Of a stretch of 13,171 nucleotides of DNA, positions 7,774 through 13,171 are shown piece by piece (position 1 is the stretch's first letter; every line of letters starts with the position of its first letter). This DNA is from CAZBQG01 sp964493945. Lineage in GTDB: Bacteria; Pseudomonadota; Alphaproteobacteria; Rhodospirillales; UBA2165. The stretch lies in the NCBI GenBank assembly GCA_964493945.1, contig CAZBQG010000118.1:1-13171 (forward strand), written 5' to 3'. The translations under genes were made by a program, and so were the position numbers. The notes under the pieces are model-generated. The model was not told where the DNA came from and ran no database searches. It saw only the letters and a list, made by a program, of their open reading frames with translations.

Positions 7774-8445
7774 TCAGTCGTTCTTGATCAGCATTTGTTC
7801 GTAATCTCCGCCGAGCACCGCACTGACCGCCTTGCCGCTGCGCACGGCGGCGGCCATGGCGGTCTCCTTGGCGGCGATCTGTTCGGCCATCTCCAGCACT
7901 TCGGCCAGGTGTGCCTTGGGGATGAATACGACTCCGCTGCCATCCGCCATCACCCAATCGCCGGGCGACACTTTTATATCGCCGACCTCGATTGGCTCGT
8001 TCCAGGCATGTTCCTGGGTGCGGCCCCTGGCGGTGAAGGAAATGGCCGCCGAGGCATAGACCGGATAGCCAAGCTCCCGGCTCTCATCCACATCGCGGGC
8101 CGGCCCGTCGACGATGGTGCCGGCAATGCCCTGTTCCAGTGCGGCGGTGGACAACAACCCGCCCCAGCCCGCCGCGTCCGGGCGCACCCGGTTCTTGACG
8201 ACGATGATATCGCCGGGCCCGCCGGCCTCGATGGCCGCCGTACAAAGATGGCGTTTGGGGATGTCATCGGCCGGCGGCCCCAACAGAACCGTGAGCACGG
8301 GGCCGGCGATTTTTTTGGCGACGCTGACCGGACCCAGGCCGGCGACGGTCCCCTTCAAATCCATACTGTCCAGGGAATCCGAAACGGCGCAGCTATCGAC
8401 TTTCAAAAGTCTGGCGGCGAATTCGGCGGTTTGGGTGTCAGTCAT
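7774..8445 (-). CDS. RraA-family protein A (divergent active-site position)
   Basis: This 223-residue member of the RraA / HMG-CHA aldolase family is the first of the three. The core motif reads AGTIVDGPARDVDE with Arg117 and Asp118. The position 22 residues before Asp118, an aspartate in the characterised aldolase and in both downstream paralogues, is Gly96 (GWGGLLS) here. Many uncharacterised family members share WGG, so this is probably a different activity rather than a dead protein. A long alanine- and glutamate-rich helix is likely near 175-205. The ribosome site AGGAG lies nine bases before the ATG at 8445. It follows the amidohydrolase gene after 15 bases. A bare annotation as RNase regulator or demethylmenaquinone methyltransferase would mislead. 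I read it as a lyase, decarboxylase or related metal enzyme of the operon's pathway. Confidence 0.87.
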   Translation of the reverse strand: MTDTQTAEFAARLLKVDSCAVSDSLDSMDLKGTVAGLGPVSVAKKIAGPVLTVLLGPPADDIPKRHLCTAAIEAGGPGDIIVVKNRVRPDAAGWGGLLSTAALEQGIAGTIVDGPARDVDESRELGYPVYASAAISFTARGRTQEHAWNEPIEVGDIKVSPGDWVMADGSGVVFIPKAHLAEVLEMAEQIAAKETAMAAAVRSGKAVSAVLGGDYEQMLIKND

Positions 8446-8460
8446 TTCATGGAACTCCTT

Positions 8461-9438
8461 TTAGAATCCGAAAATGCGTTCGGCGTTCTTGCTGCGGATT
8501 TTGTCCCTGACATCGGGTGCCAGGCTGTCGACCCGTGCGAGGCAGCCCTTCATGTCGCCAATATTATGAGGATAATCCGATCCGTAGAGCACATTATCCG
8601 CCCCCGCCACATTGATGCATAAATCAAGCGCTTCCTGGGTGAAGGTGACGCTGTCATAGAATATGCGGTCTAGATAGGTGCTGGGCGGAACGGTGATGAC
8701 TTCCTTACACGAAGGTATATTTTCGTAACAGATATCCAGCCGTCCGGCGAGGAAGGGAAGATAGCCCCCCGCATGACAGGCAATCAGTTTGAGATTGGGA
8801 TGCTCGTCGATGAACCCGGCATAGATCATGCGCGAAATGGCCAAGGTAGTATCGAAGGTGAAGCCGACGCTGGCCGTCAGGTTGAAGCGCACCAAATCCA
8901 GTTGATCGGCGCCTTGCGGGATGGATGGGTGGACCAGAACGGGCAGGGCCCGCTTGTCGATTTCCCGCCAGATGGGGGCCAGGCTTTCATCGGTCAGGGA
9001 CAGTCCGCTCACATTGGCGGTCACGAAAATGCCCGCCGCACCCATATCCTCGGCGCGACCAATTTCCTCTATGGAGCGCTCCGCATATTGCCAGGGCAGG
9101 GTGGCGAACCAGCGGATGCGGTCTGGATAGATGGCCTGCTGGGCGGCCATGTCATCGTTCATCTTGCGGGCCGATTCGGCGGATACCTCCTCGCCCCCCC
9201 AATAGACCGATGGGCAGGTCAGAGAAACAACGGCCATATCCACCCCCGCCTCATCCATGTCCCGGATGCGCATGGTATAATCGAACATGGGATCCATCAA
9301 AGTCATGAAAGGCGTATCGCCCATATGAATGGCCTGCTGGCCGCGCAATTCGCGCACCGAATAGCCGCCTCCATGGGCAACCAGACGATCAACCCATTCG
9401 TTGTTCAGCATATGTGTATGAATGTCGATGACGGACAT
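8461..9438 (-). CDS. Amidohydrolase superfamily protein, ACMSD-like (probable decarboxylase or hydrolase)
   Basis: This is a 325-residue TIM-barrel metal enzyme of the amidohydrolase-2 / ACMSD group, which includes 2-amino-3-carboxymuconate-6-semialdehyde decarboxylase, gamma-resorcylate decarboxylase and some hydratases. Expected metal and catalytic residues are present: His7 and His9 (DIHTH), His170 (VLVHPS), His222 (ACHAGG) and Asp288 (GSDYPH). Their spacing is close to that of Pseudomonas ACMSD. The start at 9438 has GGAGG six bases upstream. It is the first enzyme gene after the regulator and heads a series with 15-, 15-, 2- and 15-base gaps, so one transcript is likely. It probably removes CO2 from, or hydrates or hydrolyses, an aromatic or unsaturated carboxylic acid before the RraA-family enzymes act. 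No kynurenine-pathway genes are nearby, so ACMSD itself is unlikely. Confidence 0.9.
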   Translation of the reverse strand: MSVIDIHTHMLNNEWVDRLVAHGGGYSVRELRGQQAIHMGDTPFMTLMDPMFDYTMRIRDMDEAGVDMAVVSLTCPSVYWGGEEVSAESARKMNDDMAAQQAIYPDRIRWFATLPWQYAERSIEEIGRAEDMGAAGIFVTANVSGLSLTDESLAPIWREIDKRALPVLVHPSIPQGADQLDLVRFNLTASVGFTFDTTLAISRMIYAGFIDEHPNLKLIACHAGGYLPFLAGRLDICYENIPSCKEVITVPPSTYLDRIFYDSVTFTQEALDLCINVAGADNVLYGSDYPHNIGDMKGCLARVDSLAPDVRDKIRSKNAERIFGF

Positions 9439-9576
9439 GGTGTTCCTCCGCTGTTTAATTATTTAAAGCCGGCCCGGTTCCAAAAGACGATTCCCAGGGG
9501 GGGCGCGGCCCTTCCCGCCCGGCAGAGAAACTATATGAGCGTGCCGCCGTCAAGACCAATCAGGCCAATCGGGAGG
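9439..9576 (-). promoter_or_regulatory. Leader between regulator gene and amidohydrolase gene, possible operator
   Basis: These 138 bases precede the enzyme genes. They contain an inverted repeat, TTTAA-TTAT-TTAAA, at 9454-9467, close to the amidohydrolase start and so well placed for a repressor. A TATAGT-like -10 lies upstream on the minus strand, but I find no -35 at good spacing. A GC-rich stretch (about 9495-9522) could fold but has no following T run. Whether the enzymes have their own promoter here or are read from the regulator's promoter is open. Confidence 0.3.
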
Positions 9577-10383
9577 TCAGCCAAGCAGGTTGCTTTGTTC
9601 AGGATTGGTTTTTTTGTCCTGTTCGTCGGCAAAAGCGATAGAGCGGATTTCCTCCAGATGCTCGACCATGAGCTGGCGCGCGCCTGCGCTGTCCCGCGCT
9701 TCGATCAGTTCAATCAGCTTCTTATGCACGGAGAGGGCACTTCGCGCCGCCCGTTCCGTCGTCCGCCCACCGCCCTGGGGCCAGACCACATGGCGGAGCG
9801 CCCTGAATTGGGCGACCAGGGCCCGGTTGCCCGACGCCTCGGCGAAGAGCAGATGGAATATCATGCCCAATTCCGTGAAGCGGGTTGGGTTGTCCATCTC
9901 CCTCGAGGCCAGTTCGACCAGTTCCTTGAGGTGCGCGATATTCTCATCGGTGCGGTTCTTGGCGGCCATTTCGGCGGCCGCACCCTCAATCGCCATCTGG
10001 GCTTCGATGATTTCCCTGGCCGACATGTCGCTCAGCTTCAACTGGATGGCCAAGGCGTCGGAATATCGTTCCAAATTACCCTCGGCGATCCTGGCGCCGC
10101 CTCCGGCGCCCACCCGGATTTCCACGATGCCGGTCGCTTCCAGGGTGCGCAACGCGTCGCGGACGGTGATGCGGCTGACCCCGAATTGGGCGGATAATTC
10201 CTTTTCCGAACCGAGATGATCGCCCGGCGAGAGACGGTTGGCGAACAAGGCTTCACGCACCTGGGTGACGATTTTGCTCGATACCGATGTGGCGCGCACA
10301 GGGGCCCAGGCCTGGCCTTCATTTCCTTCGGCCATGGGAAATAATTGATTTGCTGGTGGCTTTTCCGCCATGACGCGAGCCAT
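9577..10383 (-). CDS. GntR family transcriptional regulator, FadR subfamily with FCD domain
   Basis: This 268-residue DNA-binding regulator has an N-terminal winged helix-turn-helix (about 30-100, recognition region SEKELSAQFGVSRITVRDAL) and a C-terminal FCD ligand-binding domain (about 105-250). Three FCD metal-site histidines are seen: His167 (FHLLFAEASGN), His200 and His222 (VEHLE). The acidic residue usually four before the first His looks like Gly163 by eye. FCD regulators mostly repress catabolic genes until a carboxylate ligand binds, which suits the enzymes just downstream on the same strand. The first ATG (10383) has no good ribosome site; later in-frame ATGs at 10371 and 10335 are possible, the last giving a more usual N-terminus. 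Acting on the operon is inference from position. Confidence 0.92.
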   Translation of the reverse strand: MARVMAEKPPANQLFPMAEGNEGQAWAPVRATSVSSKIVTQVREALFANRLSPGDHLGSEKELSAQFGVSRITVRDALRTLEATGIVEIRVGAGGGARIAEGNLERYSDALAIQLKLSDMSAREIIEAQMAIEGAAAEMAAKNRTDENIAHLKELVELASREMDNPTRFTELGMIFHLLFAEASGNRALVAQFRALRHVVWPQGGGRTTERAARSALSVHKKLIELIEARDSAGARQLMVEHLEEIRSIAFADEQDKKTNPEQSNLLG

Positions 10384-10578
10384 CCTATAATATGTATAAT
10401 GTTATAACTGTATGTTTTTCACAGTGTGGGCAAAACCACAAATTGTCAAGGTTGAATTGAGGCGAAGTACCTGCCTTCCTTCAGTGGTTGTCGGTCGCGG
10501 GGCGGCGGATCGATGGGCAAACCCGACGCGGGTGGTAAGGTTTTGCAGAACAAAGGATGAATAAAAGGGGTTTTACCT
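10384..10578 (-). promoter_or_regulatory. Promoter region of the GntR gene and 3' end region of queH
   Basis: This 195-base gap has no gene. A consensus TTGACA reads on the minus strand at 10444-10449, but the hexamer 17 bases on (CACTGT) is a poor -10. A better-spaced pair is GTGAAA with TATACA, near 10417 and 10395, which would start transcription almost at the ATG. The AT-rich stretch 10386-10410 includes the perfect 8-base palindrome GTTATAAC (10401-10408), a candidate autoregulation site. At 10564-10580 a weak five-pair stem followed on the minus strand by a T-rich run may help end queH transcription. None of these is strong. Confidence 0.3.
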
Positions 10579-11280
10579 TTAGTTTCCGGATCTGAGGGGG
10601 TTGGGCGCGGGGGGGCAATCCAGGCCAAAACCCACCGGCGCCCGGCCCTGTTCCCGGCGCCTGGCATTGGTGTCACGCAGCGAATAGGCGCATCCACAAT
10701 ATTCCTGGCGATAGAAGTCCATTTCCCTGGCGATTTCCACCATGCGCTCCGAGCCGCCCTTTTTGCGCCAGTTATGGGTCCAATATTGCAGGCCCTCATG
10801 ACGCGCCGCCGCCCTTTCGCCGCAGCCATTGACCTGAGCAAGATCCTTCAGGCGCGATGTGGCCAAAGTGCTGGTAAAGACCTTGAAGCCGTTTCCCGAG
10901 GCCCAAAGTGCGGTTCTTTCCAGGCGCATATCGAAGCAGAGGGTGCATCTGCCGCCCCGTTCGGGCTCTTGTTCCATACCCATGACCCTGGCAAACCAAT
11001 TATCCCGGTCATAATCCAGATCATGGAAGGGAACGCCCAGACGGTCGGCGTAGCGTTTATTTTCATCCTTGCGCAGATCATATTCGCGCCGGGGATGGAT
11101 ATTGGGATTGTAAAACAAAACGCTGGCCAACAGCTCAGAGCGGGCCAGTTCGGCCATAATATCACCGGCGCAGGGCGCGCAGCAGCTATGCAGCAAGACC
11201 CGGTCCGTCCCGCCCGGTGGGATGAGCCGGGGCCTCTCCCCGCTGCCGGGGGCCTGTCCGGTAGGCGCGCGCTTTTCCAA
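10579..11280 (-). CDS. queH: Epoxyqueuosine reductase QueH
   Basis: QueH reduces epoxyqueuosine to queuosine in tRNA with GUN anticodons. It is the non-homologous alternative to cobalamin-dependent QueG. The 233-residue product shows the family's cysteine motifs: HSCCAPC (about 31-37), a middle RCTLCFDMR segment, and EYCGCAYSLRD near the end. These bind an iron-sulfur cluster and a nearby metal. The start is read as TTG at 11280: an in-frame TGA lies two codons upstream, no ATG lies between it and the cysteine motif, and AGGA sits six bases before the TTG. It stands alone, on the same strand as the GntR gene but separated by 195 bases. No other queuosine gene is in the window. Function is firm; the start is fairly well supported. 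Confidence 0.93.
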   Translation of the reverse strand: MEKRAPTGQAPGSGERPRLIPPGGTDRVLLHSCCAPCAGDIMAELARSELLASVLFYNPNIHPRREYDLRKDENKRYADRLGVPFHDLDYDRDNWFARVMGMEQEPERGGRCTLCFDMRLERTALWASGNGFKVFTSTLATSRLKDLAQVNGCGERAAARHEGLQYWTHNWRKKGGSERMVEIAREMDFYRQEYCGCAYSLRDTNARRREQGRAPVGFGLDCPPAPNPLRSGN

Positions 11281-11634
11281 TTTTCATCCTTTCCACATCG
11301 GCCAGGGCGGATAACCACCCGGCCTTGCGCCAGACCCTCATTGTAGCGGCCGCTTTCCATCCTGTATATGCCGGGGATGGCTTGAAAAAAAGGAAATTTA
11401 TATTGTTTTTGATTAATTATTATAATTTGGCCGTGTGTGAGCGAAAAATAATTAATTAACAAAAAATAATATAATTTAAATTAATGAGTTGATTTTGCTT
11501 TATTTTTTTATGTTTTTCATTGGTTTTACCTTGCCTGGACCTCAAAATCTTTCTCTTGTGTCTGGATTCTCAGCCTATTAAGAAGAGGCTTGGTAATAGA
11601 CCGTTAAGTTTTACGCAGATATTTTTGATTCTTA
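11281..11634. other. Gene-free divergent intergenic region with AT-rich core
   Basis: These 354 bases separate queH from the M23 peptidase gene, which diverge from here. The part next to queH is GC-rich like the coding DNA. By hand count, 99 of the 120 bases at 11401-11520 are A or T. The core holds an imperfect inverted repeat (11409-11421 with 11447-11459, 12 normal pairs and one G-T) and the perfect 12-base palindrome TAATTTAAATTA (11472-11483). A weak five-pair stem AGCCT/AGGCT lies at 11572-11590. I find no clear -35/-10 pair and no good open frame. Both genes' promoters must lie in or near this region. Confidence 0.6.
11409..11459. repeat. Inverted repeat in the AT-rich core
   Basis: The arms at 11409-11421 and 11447-11459 (core ATTAATTAT / ATAATTAAT) could pair over 13 positions around a 25-base loop. 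It could be a protein-binding site or a transcript hairpin. In DNA this AT-rich, some pairing is expected by chance. Confidence 0.4.
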
Positions 11635-13119
11635 ATGAGAATCCGCCGTCCACATAACCCCCTTCGCCTGCCCCGGTCAAAATATCGGGTGGGTAGTGGC
11701 TTGGGCAGCCTGCTTCACCCGGCCGCACTGGCCAGTCTGGAAGGTTTGGCCGCCGGCGGATGGCGCATTATCCGCCGTCCGAGGCCGAGACTTGCGGCTC
11801 TGGTCATCGGTGCGGCTTTCCTGTCCCTTGGTCTTTTCCTCGTTACCCAAAACCCCGTGGGCTCCTTGCCCCGGGAAAATACCAAATTGGCCGAACCCCC
11901 GGCTGAGTTGCCGGAAGTCGCGGCCCTGCCGGCCATCCAGGCTCCGCTACTTCCTCAGGCCCCACAAATTCCCAAGATTCAGACCGAGGATTTGTCCGTT
12001 GGGCGGGGTGATACGCTCATGGGTCTTTTGTTAGGGGCGGGCATCGAGCGGCGCGTCGCCCATAGCGCGATCAAATCCCTGTCCGCCCATTACGATCCAA
12101 GACGGCTCAGCGCCCGCCATGAAGTCTCCTTGATTTTTGAGAGCAATGGGACTCAGTCCAAAGGCACCGAAGATACCGCGCGCCGCTTCATGGGCCTGAA
12201 ATTGCGCCCCGATTTGCGTCATGAAGTAAATGTCCGCCGTACCGGGGAAAGACGCTTTCAATCGAGCAAGGCCAAGCGGCCCCTGATGCGCCGCATGTTG
12301 TGGGCCAGCGGTATGATCCGAAGCTCTCTATATGTTGCAGCGGCAAAAAAGAAAGTGCCGGTTTCCGTGCTCATGGAATTGATCCGCATCTATTCATGGG
12401 ACGTGGATTTCCAGCGCGAAATCAGGCCGGGCGACGGTTTCGAAATCATGTATGAGAATTTGCATGACCTGGACGGTGCTTTGGTCAGCGCCGGCGAAAT
12501 CCTCTATGCCAAACTGGTTCTCAGGGGCACCCATAATCCCCTTTACCGCCATAAGGAAAAAGACGGCTCCGTCGGTTATTTTGATGCCAAGGGCCATAGC
12601 GCGCAAAAACCGCTCATGCGCACGCCCATCGACGGGGCCCGCCTGTCATCGGGCTATGGGCGGCGGCGGCATCCGACGCTGGGCTACAACAAAATGCACC
12701 GGGGCGTGGATTTCGCAGCCCCCCGGGGCACGCCCATCTATGCGGCGGGCAAGGGCAGCATTGTCTACCGGGGGCGCAATGGCGCCTACGGCAAATATAT
12801 CCGCATCCGGCATAATTCCGATTATGCCACGGCCTATGCCCATCTCCGGAGTTTCAAGCGGGGCGTGGGCAAAGGGGCCAGGGTCCGGCAAGGTCAAGTC
12901 ATCGGCTATGTGGGATCGACCGGACGCTCCACCGGCCCCCATCTCCATTACGAAATCCTGCGCCAGGGGCGCCGCGTCAATCCCATGCGCATCCGCCTGC
13001 CATCCGGGCGCAAACTGAAGGGCGGGGAACTGGCCCGCTTTCAGGATGGACGCAAGGAAACCGACGCCATCTTTGCAGCCCTGACCGAACCCTCCACCAT
13101 CGCCCAAGGTGGGAAATAG
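11635..13119 (+). CDS. M23 family peptidoglycan metallopeptidase, membrane anchored
   Basis: This 494-residue enzyme is expected to cut peptide cross-links of peptidoglycan in the periplasm. A basic N-terminus is followed by one membrane segment (about 51-73) and a proline-rich linker. A LysM/OapA-like domain (about 115-170, with GRGDTLMGLLLGAG) and a middle domain (about 215-315) follow. The C-terminal LytM domain (about 325-445) starts at RLSSGYGRRRHP. Zinc ligands are His355 and Asp359 (HRGVDF) and His438 in HLHYE; His403 (YAHL) and His436 are the catalytic partners. All are present, so it should be active rather than a degenerate EnvC/NlpD-type activator. The ATG at 11635 has no clear ribosome site. 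A GTG about 17 codons in is a possible alternative and would keep the membrane segment. It stands alone after the AT-rich region. Confidence 0.93.
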   Translation: MRIRRPHNPLRLPRSKYRVGSGLGSLLHPAALASLEGLAAGGWRIIRRPRPRLAALVIGAAFLSLGLFLVTQNPVGSLPRENTKLAEPPAELPEVAALPAIQAPLLPQAPQIPKIQTEDLSVGRGDTLMGLLLGAGIERRVAHSAIKSLSAHYDPRRLSARHEVSLIFESNGTQSKGTEDTARRFMGLKLRPDLRHEVNVRRTGERRFQSSKAKRPLMRRMLWASGMIRSSLYVAAAKKKVPVSVLMELIRIYSWDVDFQREIRPGDGFEIMYENLHDLDGALVSAGEILYAKLVLRGTHNPLYRHKEKDGSVGYFDAKGHSAQKPLMRTPIDGARLSSGYGRRRHPTLGYNKMHRGVDFAAPRGTPIYAAGKGSIVYRGRNGAYGKYIRIRHNSDYATAYAHLRSFKRGVGKGARVRQGQVIGYVGSTGRSTGPHLHYEILRQGRRVNPMRIRLPSGRKLKGGELARFQDGRKETDAIFAALTEPSTIAQGGK

Positions 13120-13162
13120 CCAAGAGGCGAGAGCGCCAGGACAAGCTGGCAAAGGATAGGAG

Positions 13163-13171
13163 ATGAAAGTT
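13163..13171 (+). CDS. Possible start of a further gene cut by the window edge
   Basis: An ATG at 13163 (Met-Lys-Val visible) follows AGGA at a six-base spacing (13153-13156), 43 bases after the peptidase stop. It may be co-transcribed with the peptidase. Only three codons are visible, so the product is unknown. Confidence 0.4.

Noticed and set aside
6461..8445. Annotation of the three RraA-family genes as RNase E regulators or menaquinone methyltransferases
   Set aside because: The aldolase Arg-Asp motif and the catabolic context favour metal-dependent lyases; the methyltransferase name is an old mislabel of the family.
7420..8622. Long plus-strand open frame (400 codons) opposite the RraA genes
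   Set aside because: It mirrors two well-supported family genes on the other strand, has no ribosome site, and reads as low-complexity Gly/His/Asp-rich sequence, typical of antisense frames in GC-rich DNA.
9495..9522. GC-rich stem as a rho-independent terminator after the regulator gene
   Set aside because: The arms are short and no T run follows on either strand.
8773..10197. Plus-strand open frame of 474 codons opposite the amidohydrolase and regulator genes
   Set aside because: It crosses two real genes and their spacer with no recognisable domain; it is a by-product of codon bias.
11401..11520. CtrA or replication-origin-like site in the AT-rich core
   Set aside because: No TTAA-N7-TTAA pair and no DnaA-box cluster could be found by reading; AT richness alone is not enough.

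Overview
The window looks like chromosomal DNA from an alphaproteobacterium, probably in or near the Rhodospirillales. This is inference from protein style: tandem PAS domains of the PAS_7 type, a thermonuclease-like protein with an extra C-terminal domain followed by an M48 lipoprotein, QueH-type queuosine synthesis, FCD-type GntR control, and high-GC coding sequence. No rRNA, tRNA, CRISPR array, insertion sequence or integrase is visible.

Positions 25-3139 (minus strand) hold a proline iminopeptidase gene followed after 15 bases by a membrane-anchored multi-PAS histidine kinase. The kinase reading frame is broken twice by apparent single-base losses, and the frame ends inside the ATPase domain. 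Divergent from these, 3179-5463 (plus strand) is a two-gene unit overlapping by ATGA: a secreted thermonuclease-like protein that lacks the usual catalytic glutamate, and an M48 metalloprotease lipoprotein.

Positions 5471-10383 (minus strand) form the most interesting region. A GntR/FCD regulator gene is followed by five tightly packed genes: an ACMSD-like amidohydrolase, three different RraA/HMG-CHA-aldolase family proteins in a row, and a D-2-hydroxyacid dehydrogenase. The cluster ends 7 bases from the convergent M48 gene. It looks like a complete, self-contained catabolic operon in which C-C bond cleaving or decarboxylating enzymes feed a 2-oxoacid/2-hydroxyacid step. I cannot match it to a characterised pathway. 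The substrate is unknown, and no transporter or ring-opening oxygenase is linked in this window.

Positions 10579-11280 (minus strand) encode QueH, apparently starting at TTG. A 354-base gene-free stretch containing a very AT-rich core separates it from a plus-strand M23 peptidoglycan peptidase (11635-13119). A probable further gene begins at 13163, at the right edge.
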